Positions 1-11,225 are shown, numbered from the stretch's first letter. The stretch is DNA of 64,000 nt from Hermodice carunculata (GCA_964020975.1 OZ026628.1:18077740-18141739), one strand, 5' to 3'. The notes: generated by a model from the sequence alone, not told the origin. Made by a program: numbers and translations.

Positions 1-56
1 TCAAGCTGCAATATTGATGCCTACAAATTCTCTTTTCACTCTCTTTAGTTCTTGTT

Positions 57-1035
57 AAAGTGTGTGTGTCAACACACACTTTTCTGTTTTTCCTGAAATT
101 CTTTATTTCTTTCTTCTTTACCAGCAAATTTGTTCAACACTTTTCTCGGACACTATTATACAAGGAAACTCCAAACTTAGCATGATTGTACCTCCATACA
201 AAGAGTTTGACCGTTTTATACGGAAGAGTGAAGATGTTTAAAATTATGCAAATCAGAGGCATTTGAAATTCTAAATCTTGAATATCTTCAAAAGTATAAT
301 AGATAGAGAGCATTCCAACTTCTGCTTGGGGGTTATTGACCATTGCGCATCTAATGAATTTTAAACAAAAGTTGTAGCAATTTAAATTATGCTAATTAAC
401 AGCATTTGAAATTTTAAATCTTGAATATCTTCAACACCATAATAGATAAAGTTGTCATTCCAACTTCTGCTTGGGGGTTATTGACCATTGTACATCTAAT
501 GAATCCAAAGCAAAAGTTCTAGCCATTTAAGTTATGCTTATTAGCAGCATTGGAAATTTTAAAACTTGAATAACTTCAAAACTATTATATAGCCAGAGAT
601 GTCATTTCAACTTCTACTAGGGGGTTGTTGACCATTGTGCATGTAATGAATTTAAAACAAAAGTTGTAGAAATTTAAATTATGCTAATTAGCAGTGTTCG
701 AAAATTTCAATCTTGAATATTTTCAACACTTTAATAGACAGAGATGTCATTCCAACTTCTACTAGGGGGTTGTTGACCATTGCGCACCTAATGAATTAAA
801 AATAAAAGTTGTAGCAATTTAAATTATGCAAAATAGCACCATTGGAAATTTTGAATCTTGAATAACTTCAAAGCTATAATCGATAGAGATGCCATTCCAA
901 CTCCTACCCCCGTGTTATGGAATAGTTGTACATTGCCATACCAATATTTTTGAAGACACACACACTGATTTGCTACACAGCAAACCATCTTTCCTAGTTC
1001 AACTTCTATTTTAAAGTGTGTGTGTTAATGCCTCT
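57..1035 (+). repeat. Family A hairpin-capped minisatellite element
   Basis: The element opens with a perfect palindrome at 58-81 (stem AAGTGTGTGT, loop GTCA). A CT-rich stretch and a leader follow, then about five tandem monomers of 144-148 bp. The anchor CATTCCAACTTC or its variants recurs at 311, 455, 603, 748 and 893. The 3' part (951-1006) has an ACACACAC run and a decayed hairpin (GATTTGCT ... AGCAAACC). A second GTGTGTGT block at 1015-1026 may be the far boundary. No coding capacity is seen. The layout resembles non-autonomous Helentron/pearl-type elements (palindrome, tandem core, 3' hairpin), but that is inference. Confidence 0.7.
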
Positions 1036-1900
1036 GTAACCTAGCTTATATTGTTTCAGGTATCTTAAACTTCATTATTGCTTTGTGACAGGGTGTGATC
1101 TCACTATCAGAATGTTGTGTTTCATTTGATTTGATTTTGCAGACCCTAAAATTTCTGGCAGAAACCCTGAATCATATTTACAACAACAAAACAAGAAGTT
1201 GCTCAACTCAAATTTAATGTCTCCTTGCTCCAATGTTTGTGCATGTATCGTGGAATGGGGGGGGGGGATTTCAAAAGAAATTTCACAACATATTTCACAT
1301 GACTTTTGCAGATTGGTACACAGTAACTGCAGAACAACACATCCACATGGGGGAATCATGTTGTACATTGAATACAACCAGAAACTTTCCATGAGTTAAC
1401 TCATTCCATACCAGTCCCTGATTTTTTCATAGATATATCTAGATTTAAGACAACAATTGCATTTTTAAATCGTTCATAAAAAGAGCTTTCATTCAAGTAC
1501 CAACATGCCTATAGTCTTCAGGGGGGCAATTACTGTTCAGCCTTGACAGGTTATATGTTGTTTTGGGACCCAAATCAAGTGTTCAGAGTAAAGAGGTGTT
1601 TGGGAATTACAGGTTCCAACACTTGGCTCTCCTATTAAATTACATACAAACAAGTTGGGACCTGAAAAAAAGTGTTTGAGGAGCAGAGGTGTTCTGCCCA
1701 GCAGGTTTTACTGTTAATAGTGGAAGTTCAATAAATTGTGTTTAACAGGCATTATCAAAAAAAAAACAAAAACAACTTTATATTATAATGATATTAAATT
1801 ACAAAGTGCATTTCACTGTTTCTTCATCTCCCAAATTTTATGGCATCATATTTTCAATCTGGGCACATGTATGTGACCCTAATAGACCAACTTCCATCGG
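1036..1900. other. No gene recognised
   Basis: AT-rich sequence with a G run near 1257-1267 and an A run near 1757. The short open frames on both strands lack recognisable domains or splice context. Nothing is assigned. Confidence 0.5.
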
Positions 1901-1924
1901 GAGTCATCACAAGGTTGCTTTGGT

Positions 1925-2015
1925 GTGTGTTAATGGCGTGATTGAAGCTGGCATTGTGGGTGTGGTGCACACCAGTGCGCCTTGCCCGATGCCAGCTTCA
2001 ATTACCAGTGTCATT
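1925..2015. repeat. Imperfect foldback sequence
   Basis: A perfect 14-bp inverted pair, ATTGAAGCTGGCAT at 1941-1954 and its complement at 1989-2002, lies inside arms of roughly 40 bp that pair with mismatches. This may be a small foldback transposon remnant. No target duplication is evident. Confidence 0.5.
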
Positions 2016-2079
2016 ATGCCACAACAGTCACAAAAGTATGGAATGATATTAGGGACAAAATTCCATTATGGCTTGTGGT

Positions 2080-2180
2080 TTATTCTATTGTGCCTGATGT
2101 TATATTCTACTGTGCCTGATGCTATATTCTATTGTGCCTGATGTTATATTCTGTTGTTCCTGATGGAATATTCTATTTTG
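2080..2180 (+). repeat. Short tandem repeat, about 23 bp
   Basis: About four diverged copies of a unit built on TATTCTATTGTGCCTGATG run head to tail. They keep a frame open by chance; the open frame across them is not considered a gene. Confidence 0.7.
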
Positions 2181-2535
2181 TGTCATTCAATATTTTTTCT
2201 CCTTAATACTTTCTAAATTCTGAATTTCATATATACCTTTGACGCCATGTTCTCTTATAGTTGTGTTATACTGCATTCTTCTTCTATATATCATTTTATT
2301 GAGTTAGAATTGCCTCAAAATACAAAATCAATTGTCATTTTCAAGCCATAATAGATTTGTCAAAATACATAACAGCATTTTCAACAAGGCAAAATTAACA
2401 GTATCCCCAGGAACAAGAGAATGTACAATGTACCAAAAGGCAAAATACAATGTAACATCAAGGATCAAATGCAATGACATCTCACATTTGACATTGAGCA
2501 TAAAGCGCCATGCACAATGGTAATTTTCAGAAAAA

Positions 2536-2553
2536 AATGAATAAATGAATGAA

Positions 2554-2584
<31 letters not shown>

Positions 2585-2617
2585 ATAGATAAATAAATAA
2601 ATAAATAAATAAATAAA
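2536..2617 (+). repeat. (AAAT)n microsatellite
   Basis: Runs of AAAT with GAAT and GATA variants. The translated minus-strand frame (FIYL repeats) is an artefact of the microsatellite. Confidence 0.95.
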
Positions 2618-2689
2618 ACTGGAAAAGAAAATTTGCTTCACTGCAAATCTGTATGGGTGCCTTCAAAATGAGACCAGTTTGAAGTGCTA

Positions 2690-3490
2690 CACTTTGTCAT
2701 TGTTCAACATAATCTAAATTTTGTGTATTAGCCTAATTTTTATAAAGTAAAATGCTACAACTTTGGTTCTTGGTTTTTTGGATGTGTCCATGTCACAAAC
2801 TTATAAAATGAAGTTTGAATGAAGCTAGTATCTATAATAATTTTGAAGCTATTCAACATTTTAAGTTTGTGTATATGCCTAATTTACATAAATTGAAAGC
2901 CTACAACTTTGGTGTATGGTTCATTGGATGGGGCTTTGCCACAAACCCATAAATTGAAGTAGGAATGGCACCTCTATATATATAATAGTATTGAAGCTAT
3001 TCAAGATTTACATTTTGCATATTTACCTAATTTGCATAAATTAAAATCCTACAACTTTGGTTCATGGTTCATTGGATGCAGCTTTGCCACAAACCTATAA
3101 ATTGAAGTTGAAATGGCATGTCTATGTATAATAGTCTTGAAGATATTCAACTTTGAAACTTTTCAAAGCCCCTTATTAGCATAATTTGAAATTCTACTTA
3201 GCTTATACTGTCCATTTTATTGGAAGATATCACAAACCTATAAATGCACATTGAAATTTTGAGTATCTGCAATATTTTGGAAGATATGGAGCTTTTAAAA
3301 TTTTAATTGCACCTAAATTTGCATACTTTTACACATCGCGACTATTCCAAATGAGGTGCACAATTTCACTGGTTAGGTCAGTCACCATAGCAAGTTTGGT
3401 GGTTTTTGGAAAAATAGTGCTGGAGAAAATCTCCAGACCAACTTGGTTGTGAAGAAAAAAGGAACGAAAGAAAGATGGAAGGAAAATCCC
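2690..3490 (-). repeat. Inverted copy of family A
   Basis: Three to four monomers of 146-148 bp, anchored by ACAACTTTGG at 2757, 2903 and 3051. Read on the minus strand they match the 200-930 array: the same order of CTTGAATATCTTCAA, a CATTCCAACTTC-like block, an AAGTTGTAG block and an AATTATGC block. The CT-rich leader (minus strand, around 3400-3490) occupies the place it does in the plus-strand copy. Divergence between copies is substantial. Confidence 0.65.
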
Positions 3491-3504
3491 AGTGTTTACT
3501 AATA

Positions 3505-3572
3505 CAGTGAAACCTCTCTACAGTGGGCACCCTTGAAACCACAGAAAAGTGCCCACTCCTGACAGGGTCAGC
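3505..3572 (+). repeat. Possible mariner/MITE end fragment
   Basis: The words ACAGTGAAACCTCTCTACAG and GTGGGCACCC, followed by a complementary GTGCCCACT, resemble the terminal sequences of small Tc1/mariner-type or related MITEs common in invertebrates. Only one end is seen. Confidence 0.35.
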
Positions 3573-4970
3573 CCTTCTTGGGAGTATGGATGAGTATGAA
3601 TGCATGTATGTACATTATTTATACATGCATGTATACATGTATATATATATATATATATATATGCACAGTGTTTATACATATTTATAATTCAAGGGGATGT
3701 GTATACATACAATACGAAACTTGCTTTCTTCCTTTATTACATAGACAAATTTTATCAGAAGCTGTCAAAAAACTACATAAACATGTACCTGTGAACCAAG
3801 ACAAAACTATACTGTCTCAGTATTGGGTATGAAGAACAGGCTTCTTCTCACTGGTTACAAGAAAACAAAAACATGAAAGTTTCCACTGAGATGACACAAA
3901 TTCTACCCCCCTTGGTCTGGGCCTCAGCTCTGTATGTAGACAATTTTCAACAGAGGGTACACTCAGGCTTGTTCTGCCTAAAAGTCTGGAGCCTGAGTTC
4001 CCTTGGGACTGATAAGCTTATAAGACTGACATTGCCTCAGACAAAAACAGGCCAGCTAGGACACCAGTTTTAGTTATGGTGCATTGACAGGTCTGTTCTG
4101 CACTAGTGGAAACTATAGCCTGCTTGGTACATATGGTAGCATGGAGTCAATCTGTTCCTGCATGAACAGAAAGAGATACTCTGTATTTTATCAAGAGTCT
4201 CATCACACAGTTGTTGGGAGTCCCCCCCCCCTCCCCAATTTGCTACAAGACCCAAACTTTCGAAAGCATACACCTGCCATGCATGGATAGAAAGCTGCCT
4301 GTCAGACAAGTTCAAGCTAATTAATCATGAATGCAAAATGGTTACCTGGCACCATGGAGGTCAAGCAATAGGTCATACAACAAGCAGTTCAAGGCCAGTA
4401 TGTGGATTGGGGAGAAATTTGGTGAATTTAGCATACATTAAAATTTCCCAAGTTTTGTGCCCATGCTATTGGATTTGCCAGTTGTCTCAAACCTATATGT
4501 GTAAGAAAACAATCTGATCATCTCTGGGGGTGGTCCTCAAGAAAGAACGAAAGAAAGACAGACAGAAAGACAAAAAGGAAGAAAGAAGGAAAAAAAGAAT
4601 TAAAGAACGAATGAAAAAGAAAGAAAGAATTTATTAATTCTCCAAAAAAAACCAAAATGTCTGGGTTGGCACCCAGACATAATAAAAATTGAAAATTTAT
4701 GAAAAGAAATGTTCAGCTGGATCCTAATCTCCTTCGGAAAGTTGTTAGTGGCTGACCTGGGGCACATCCATGTCAGTGTGATATCAAAGCTCCACAACAC
4801 AGTTTTTTCAAAAAAGGTTTAAATGTAAACAGTAAAAAAAAAAGAGACAGAGGGACAGACAGATGCAAAAGGATTGCATAAGCTCTGCAGACTGACAAGT
4901 CAGCACAGCTAATGACACAGTTATCGCATGTGTAAACAACTTTAATTTATTATCATGATTGATAAACATC
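3573..4970. other. No gene recognised; simple repeats
   Basis: Contains (TA)n near 3641-3662, a C run at 4219-4228 and a degenerate GAAA-rich tract at 4520-4630. The short frames look like noise. Confidence 0.5.
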
Positions 4971-4974
4971 TTAC

Positions 4975-5089
4975 CTGGAACAGTCACATAGACAAAATTT
5001 CCTCCAAGCAGGGACATGCTGCTCAAAATAGCATGTCCCTGCTCTAAGTTATCATGAACAATGGGTGTCATGAGGGAGTTCCCACCTCC
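4975..5089 (-). CDS. Possible internal exon of an unknown host gene
   Basis: On the minus strand a 115-bp open stretch is bounded by an acceptor (TTCATGACATCAG, cut after 5090) and a near-consensus donor (GTTCCAG then GTAAG at 4974-4970). The frame gives GGGNSLMTPIVHDN... and ends FVYVTVPG, entering in phase 0 and leaving in phase 1. A chance palindrome (GCAGGGACATGC and its complement) lies inside. I do not recognise the protein, and no neighbouring exon could be linked. It could be a random open frame with lucky splice sites. Confidence 0.2.
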
Positions 5090-5551
5090 CTGATGTCATG
5101 AACAAAATTATGGAGTTTCTCCCTGCACACATTCTCCAAATAATTTATATAATTCGCTTGTGCTCCCACATTTTCTCCAACTACTGCAGATTATTATCAT
5201 GATTATGGGGGTAATAAAAATTAAGGGGAGCTGTTTGAATAATAAATCACAGGCACAGTAAACTAATTGCACATTGTGAAATGTGCACTTGACGGAGTCC
5301 GTGGTTATGAGAAACAGATTAAAAATGTTGTGGGAAAGAACAGATTTTGCTAGTACCTGGAAAATTAATATACCGAACACTACGTTCATTATCATGGACA
5401 CACATGCTAGAAACCCTAAGGCTAAATACTCGAGTATATATATTGTTGAACTGCTGCCCCAGGGCCCTGGGAACTACCTTCCTCGATTCCTCGGACGGTT
5501 GGTCTCGACTGCGCCAACACTCCAACAGTCTGAGGAAGCATGGAGCTGTCT

Positions 5552-5628
5552 AGCCCCAAGGGACCTCGCCACGCTCTGTTGGCTAACCGCATGCCAAAGA
5601 GCGTGGGGAGGTCCCTTGGCTTGGGGCT
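5552..5628. mobile_element. Short foldback MITE, copy 1
   Basis: Near-palindromic 77-bp element. The left arm begins AGCCCCAAGGGACCTC and the right arm ends with its complement, GAGGTCCCTTGGCTTGGGGCT with one extra short insert (GCCAA on the complement). Arms of about 30 bp flank a loop around GCTAACCGCATGCC. A second copy at 32317-32408 shares the same extra insert in its right arm, which marks these as one family. Confidence 0.75.
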
Positions 5629-5740
5629 GTCACGCCCAGTTCGACATGGCACCAGGGCCTGGATGCACGTTGAACGAAGTCCATGAAAATGACATAAAAG
5701 AGGATTTCCTCATTATGCCATACATTATTTTATCGCAGTG

Positions 5741-5865
5741 ACCAATTTCACCTGCTATCACCATACGGTGAAAATAGCCGGCCATGCAGGTATCACTATC
5801 AGCGGATGGTGGAAATAACCGACCAAGCTATCATCACCGCACGGTGAAAATAGCATCGTCCATAT
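5741..5865 (+). repeat. Repeated short palindromes
   Basis: The words CACCATACGGTG and CACCGCACGGTG, each self-complementary apart from the centre and followed by AAAATAGC, recur within about 100 bp. The function is unknown. Confidence 0.45.
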
Positions 5866-5869
5866 TTTA

Positions 5870-5992
5870 TAACCAAATATGCTGTCACTTGACTTGCTCC
5901 CCGGCAAGCAATGTTTGTATTGTTTCTGGGTTTTTTTTTTTTTTTTTTTTTTTTGGTCAAATAAAAGAATCTGAGTCTTGAGTTGAGTCTCG
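5870..5992 (+). mobile_element. LINE 3' tail fragment
   Basis: A T-rich tract (5931-5955) is followed by GGTCAAATAAAAG and a TCTGAGTCTTGAG tail. The same GGTCAAATAAAAG plus TGAGTC repeats end the minus-strand LINE at 12728-14150, so this is probably a severely 5'-truncated copy of that family. Confidence 0.5.
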
Positions 5993-6215
5993 GTGGCTAT
6001 AATTTTAATACTTATAAGTACTAGCAGTACTAGGACTAGGAGTGTCCATCTCAAGTCAGAAGATGCTTGATGCCATACGACAAAACGGTGCAAAGCCGAA
6101 GTCCAGACGGCTTCACAATAAAATGGCTTCCCGCACAGCAGAAGGATTCCATTTCAAACTACCTTAAAGTTTACATTGACTTACCTCACTATTTTGCCTT
6201 CAGATAAGTTCTCAA

Positions 6216-6656
6216 ATGCTGCCAAATTCGACGTTTTCTCTTTTTTATCACACATACCACCTCCGGCACAATCTCGTCCGAGTTGCCATGCTGGCTTCAG
6301 CATGTCATCGACTGAGTCAGCAAAGTGATGCTGGAATTATCATTACGTTTGTGGACTTGGACGACCGTAACAAATGGCTCTCGGGTGCCAAACATTTGAA
6401 AAATCATGAACACAAAGTTTCTCTGTCACCTGATCTACCACCTATCTTACGCAAACTGAAAAAAGAGCTCATGGATTACAGGAGAAACTTACCTATGGAC
6501 TTAAAGAAAAAGTCCAAAATCAAATACTTGAAGTCATGGCCCTATGTGGAACTATCTATTCAGGGTCAAAATCCGTACATGCCAAAAACAAGCCAAGAGG
6601 CCATTACCAAAGATTATCTGGGTTTTGATCCTAAGAGTACTTTCATTTTTGAGTGA
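6216..6656 (+). CDS. LINE ORF1, C-terminal RRM-like part
   Basis: A 146-aa frame. Its middle reads IIITFVDLDDRNKWL followed by VSLSPDLPPILRKLKKEL and KSWPYVEL. This is the pattern of LINE ORF1 proteins: an RRM-like fold ending in a LSPDLPP...R..L block, which act as RNA-binding chaperones of the retrotransposition particle. The N-terminal coiled coil expected of such proteins is absent, so the copy is probably truncated at its 5' end. It lies about 630 bp upstream of the open ORF2 frame on the same strand. The assignment rests on pattern memory and not on a search. Confidence 0.6.
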   Translation: MLPNSTFSLFYHTYHLRHNLVRVAMLASACHRLSQQSDAGIIITFVDLDDRNKWLSGAKHLKNHEHKVSLSPDLPPILRKLKKELMDYRRNLPMDLKKKSKIKYLKSWPYVELSIQGQNPYMPKTSQEAITKDYLGFDPKSTFIFE

Positions 6657-7284
6657 AATGTACTGCAAATGTGAACTGTTGTCCCATGATACGCAGGCGA
6701 TTCTGCAAGATACAATTGCTTTTTCTTTTACCCATGAACACTTTTTCCCCACCGTTTTTGTCCACAATAGTCCCCCTGGGCCAAGCTGTTTTACTTTCCC
6801 CTCAATCAGATATGTTGAACTATTCTTTCTTTTTTCTCGATCACTGTATTGTATGACAAATCTGGTGTTTCACCTTAGCTGTATCCCTTTGTCTACACTT
6901 CGTATACCTCAGCATGAAATAATGTTGAAGCGCACTTAATTATATTGTTATATTGATTACTTGCCCTTATTTGTAAAGGTAAGGCATGACCATTTTCATT
7001 GTGCATCAATATACATTTTTCCTTATTTGTCTTTTTTTTTCCACCACAGAAGGTGCCTTTAAGACATGAATGTTTGCGACTCTACGAACTTTATTAACTG
7101 TATTGCCTTTTATTCACCTTTGTTTCGAAGATGAAACGAACTTCTTATATATTTGTGACATTTTATATGTCACTTATTTTTTGCTATTGTTGTTTCAGAA
7201 TTCCACTTTTTTTGATAATTTGTATTTGCTCAAACAGTAAGCTACCTACTTATGTTTCACCAGGTTTAGTGTTGAAGTGTTTAA

Positions 7285-10200
7285 TTACTTATAACAAAAT
7301 TTTCAATTATTGCTTCTTTAATTCCTGACAATGAAATTCTAAGGAACTTTGGCGGTGTATCACTTAACAGCCTAAATAGTGTTTTACAAAACTCTGATGA
7401 TAATGAAAATACAATTTCTTTTGAATCGAACTCACCATACGTTGAGGCAAAAAATCTCATGGATTATTTTGGATCTGCTATAAAGAATTTTTCCGTTTTA
7501 AACCTAAACATTCAAAGTTTGAACGCCAAATTTGAAAAGTTGACCATTTTTCTCGATGAACTCGCAAAATGTAATTTCACCTTTAGTGCAATTTGCCTTC
7601 AGGAAACATGGTTAGGAGATTTCTCGCCGGACGTATCAGATCTAAATATTCCAGATTATGTATCCATTCCATTAAGGGCCACTTGTAGTTCTCACGGTGG
7701 TCTCATGATTTATCTCCATAAAGATTTTCAGTACAACGTAAAAGACTTCTACAATCCTAACGACAAATGGGAAGGTCAATTCTTAGATGTATATGGTAAC
7801 GGTTTGACGCAAAAAATTGCCCTCTGTAATGTATATAGGCCACCCAGGGACAGGAATGCTGACATTGAAAATTTTATGAATGATATTTTCCCAATCATTG
7901 AAACTATATCCCGTGAACCAGGTGACAAAATGATAGTCGGTGATTTTAACATAAATTTATTAAAAATGAACACACGTGCAAAATATGCTGATTTCCTAGA
8001 CATGATTTTCAATAGTGGTTTTGTGCCCCAAATTATTTTTCCTACCCGATTTTCTGAAAGGAATGCCACTCTGATAGACAACATTTTCTGTAATACTTCG
8101 CATTGTAAAAAGTCTTGTCTCTCTGGCATTGTCCTTACGGATATATCAGATCACATGCCCTGTTTTACATTCATTGACCAAGCTCTAAATATAGAAAACC
8201 CTCCCAAATATATTCTAGCTGAAAAATTAGACTCTAATTCTGTACATAATTTTTATGATGAGATCAATAATTGTAATATTATGCAATTACTTGATACAAA
8301 TTCACATCATGACCCAAATATTAATTACTCCACGTTAGAAACTATTTTGACCAAGGCCAAAGAAAAACATATGCCCATAAGAAAAATTAAATTCAACAAA
8401 TATAAGCATAAAAAAAATAACTGGATATCCAACGGCATTCTTAGATCTATCAAATTTCGTGATAATCTATACAAGAAATTAAAATGCACGTCACACGAGT
8501 CACCTTTGTATGGCCCTACGAAAATTAATCTCAAAACCTACAATCAAATCCTCAACAAATGTATCCGTGAACAGAAACGGAATTACTATTATTCAAAATT
8601 TGCAAAATATAGAAATGATGTAAAAAAGACTTGGGACACAATTCGCTCTGTCATGGATGGTAATAGATTCAAAAATAGATTTCCTTTGGCTTTCAAAATT
8701 AACGGCAAAATAATAACTGACAAGCACCAAATTGCCGAATGTTTTAATCAGTTTTTCACCAATATTGGTCCCAATTTAGCTGCACAGGTTAATAATGGTA
8801 ATTCCATACCTTTTACCTCTTATCTATCAACTCCAAACGATTGTAATTTTGCTTTCTCACATGTATCTCCAGATGATATTTCTATGATTTTCAAAAATTT
8901 TAAACCCAAGACTAGCTCCGGACAGGACGGGATATCTATGTATTTATTGAAAGGTTTAGTAACTTCTCTTTCTGTACCTCTAGCTTTAATTGTCAATCAG
9001 TCTCTCACCACAGGTATCTTTCCGGATAAATTAAAAATAGCAAAAGTATTACCTCTTTATAAAAAAGACGATAACTCTTTATTGGATAACTATAGACCAA
9101 TTTCTCTCCTGCCAGCTATTTCCAAAGTTTTTGAAAAAGTGGTGTATAATCAGTTGTATGAATTTTTTATATCAAAAAAGCTTTTCTACGCAAGCCAGCA
9201 TGGTTTTAGAAAATTGCACTCCACCGAAACTGCTGCTATGGAATTAACAGATCGTCTTCTTCAGATTCTTGATACTGGAGACCTACCTGTCACAATATTT
9301 TTAGATTTATCAAAGGCCTTTGATACTCTGAACCACGAAATTCTATTCCATAAGCTGAATTATTACGGTATCAAAGGAACCCCTTTAAATTGGTTTAGAA
9401 ATTACTTCACAAACAGAAAACAATGCGTCAAATTCGACGATGTTTCTTCAAAGTGCCTATCCATTACAACTGGAGTGCCACAGGGCTCTATTTTGGGTCC
9501 TCTTCTTTTTATAATTTACACAAATGACATGTATTTGGCATCTTCAAAATTTGAATCGATTTTCTATGCAGACGACACGACTCTTATCAATTCACTTAGT
9601 TCTTTCAATTTTCCTCTCAAGGACACTGACTCTGTATCAAATAGCATAGAAATCGAATTAAACAAGGTTTGTGATTGGCTGTCAGCCAACAAATTATCTA
9701 TAAATATTGCTAAAACTAAATATATGGTGTTTCATTTCCCTCAACGAAAAATAAATTTCACCTTAAATCTTAAAATAAAGAATGTGCCCATCTACAAAAC
9801 CAGTGATTTTGATTTCCTAGGTTTACGAATTAACGAAAACTTAAATTGGCACTCACACGTTAACAAAATTGGAAATAAGCTCTCAAAAATTATTGGTGTT
9901 ATGAAAAGAACACAAAATTATTTTCCGCAGGATATTCTATTACAAATCTACAATTCTCTTTTTCTTCCTCATCTAAATTATTGCATTCTTCTGTGGGGTT
10001 TCTCGTGTGACCGTATTTTCAAACTTCAAAAGAAGGCTGTTCGTCTTGTTTGCTTGGCAAGATATAATGCCCACACGGATCCTTTATTTAAAACGTTAAA
10101 CCTTTTACAAGTACCAGATATTCTTAAGTTAAGATCCTTAAAATTTTACTATAGATATTTAGAAAATAAAACCCCTGATTACTTTAACAACATATTTGCA

Positions 10201-10452
10201 GCTACAATACCTTCTCACCGATATTTCACTCGACATAGAAATGACAGCCAGGTTCCTATTCCTTCTAGAAATTCGACAAAATATTGTATTAGGTATTACC
10301 TTCCAACCCTCTTAAAAAACACACAACCCTGTATCAAAGATAAATTTTTCACACATTCTTATAATGGTTTTGCAACCTACATAAAGCTTTTCTTCGTGAA
10401 GCAATATAAAGACACTTGTACAGTTGCACACTGTTATGTTTGTGGTAATTAA
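7285..10452 (+). CDS. LINE ORF2: endonuclease and reverse transcriptase
   Basis: From the first ATG (7459) the protein has 997 residues; the frame is open back to 7285. The N-terminal APE-type endonuclease nicks target DNA: QETWL with Glu49, VGDFNINL with Asp162 and Asn164, and SDHMPC with His232. The central reverse transcriptase primes on the nick: LDLSKAFD near 616, GVPQGSILGPLLF, and the catalytic YADD with Asp705 and Asp706. A post-RT region (PHLNYCILLWG, YNAHTDPLFK) ends in HCYVCGN. No stop or frameshift is seen, so the protein could be functional. The 58 codons before Met1 (SPYVEAKNL) also look conserved in type, so initiation may be upstream and non-AUG or coupled to ORF1. Confidence 0.93.
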   Translation, partial: LLITKFSIIASLIPDNEILRNFGGVSLNSLNSVLQNSDDNENTISFESNSPYVEAKNLMDYFGSAIKNFSVLNLNIQSLNAKFEKLTIFLDELAKCNFTFSAICLQETWLGDFSPDVSDLNIPDYVSIPLRATCSSHGGLMIYLHKDFQYNVKDFYNPNDKWEGQFLDVYGNGLTQKIALCNVYRPPRDRNADIENFMNDIFPIIETISREPGDKMIVGDFNINLLKMNTRAKYADFLDMIFNSGFVPQIIFPTRFSERNATLIDNIFCNTSHCKKSCLSGIVLTDISDHMPCFTFIDQALNIENPPKYILAEKLDSNSVHNFYDEINNCNIMQLLDTNSHHDPNINYSTLETILTKAKEKHMPIRKIKFNKYKHKKNNWISNGILRSIKFRDNLYKKLKCTSHESPLYGPTKINLKTYNQILNKCIREQKRNYYYSKFAKYRNDVKKTWDTIRSVMDGNRFKNRFPLAFKINGKIITDKHQIAECFNQFFTNIGPNLAAQVNNGNSIPFTSYLSTPNDCNFAFSHVSPDDISMIFKNFKPKTSSGQDGISMYLLKGLVTSLSVPLALIVNQSLTTGIFPDKLKIAKVLPLYKKDDNSLLDNYRPISLLPAISKVFEKVVYNQLYEFFISKKLFYASQHGFRKLHSTETAAMELTDRLLQILDTGDLPVTIFLDLSKAFDTLNHEILFHKLNYYGIKGTPLNWFRNYFTNRKQCVKFDDVSSKCLSITTGVPQGSILGPLLFIIYTNDMYLASSKFESIFYADDTTLINSLSSFNFPLKDTDSVSNSIEIELNKVCDWLSANKLSINIAKTKYMVFHFPQRKINFTLNLKIKNVPIYKTSDFDFLGLRINENLNWHSHVNKIGNKLSKIIGVMKRTQNYFPQDILLQIYNSLFLPHLNYCILLWGFSCDRIFKLQKKAVRLVCLARYNAHTDPLFKTLNLLQVPDILKLRSLKFYYRYLENKTPDYFNNIFAATIPSHRYFTRHRNDSQVPIPSRNSTKYCIRYYLPTLLKNTQPCIKDKFFTHSYNGFATYIKLFFVKQYKDTCTVAHCYVCGN

Positions 10453-10839
10453 GTGACTTTATATTTACCCTGTATATTTAAGCTTCTAATCTCTGTTCTT
10501 AATATTTTTGCCAGTTGTTTGCTAATTACAATTTTACCGAAAGGTGGCCTAGGCGATAGCGGATCATAGAATCCTTAGCCAAGGTCATCCTAATATCATT
10601 TAGTTCAATTATGAGTTCTTGGTTATTGCTTAATTACCACTTTGTCACTACAAACGTTGAAATTCATGTAACCCATTTCATATCATATTGAATAAACTGT
10701 TCTGAGTTCTGAGTTCTGAGTTCTGAGTTCTGTGTCATGACAGACTACGCATGTGCAAACGGATGTAAACAGTGGCACGTGAAATCGAACTGTTTTGCTC
10801 AGAAAGCATGTCTGCCAATTATGGCTAGGCCTACTGTGT

Positions 10840-10911
<72 letters not shown>

Positions 10912-10914
10912 TCA
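10840..10914 (+). repeat. (TTTC)n microsatellite
   Basis: About eighteen uninterrupted CTTT units just after the LINE tail. The predicted FFLS/KKER frames across it are artefacts. Confidence 0.97.
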
Positions 10915-10939
10915 AAATAGGAGTTTAACAACTTCCTAA

Positions 10940-11225
10940 CTGTATTTCCTTTATTAATTTAGGCAACAGATTAGGATATTTTACAGATTTCATATATTTT
11001 CCTGATTTCATATTTATACAGAAACCATATTTTCTAGTCTTCCATATTCGCATTTGGTGTTTTTCTTTCTTACTTATGGTGCTCTTGTTTCTTCTTAATT
11101 TTCATTCATTGCTGTATTGTATCTGTGGTGGCCAACTATGGAAATAAGCAATTGGTTTCATGCCTTCCGCTTTCTAGTGCTCTCATTTCATGGTACATGG
11201 TTCAATAATGGAGTCATCTGGTCGT
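10940..11225. other. No gene recognised
   Basis: AT-rich linker between the LINE and the family B repeat. No feature is supported. Confidence 0.5.

Larger units (their letters stand above)
6200..10733 (+). mobile_element. CR1/Jockey-group LINE, nearly whole
   Basis: Non-LTR retrotransposon with an ORF1 remnant (6216-6656), a spacer, a full-length ORF2 (open 7285-10452), a 3' UTR with AATAAA near 10692, and a tail of 7-bp repeats (TCTGAGT, 10697-10733). A short-repeat tail and the ORF2 sequence fit the L2/Crack/CR1 group within the Jockey superfamily. The 5' boundary is not defined; a 5' truncation inside ORF1 is likely. Related 3' fragments occur at 39830-40530. Confidence 0.85.

Noticed and set aside
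5283-5741. 152-aa plus-strand frame
   Set aside because: It spans a foldback element, and the arms create mirrored pseudo-proteins on both strands.
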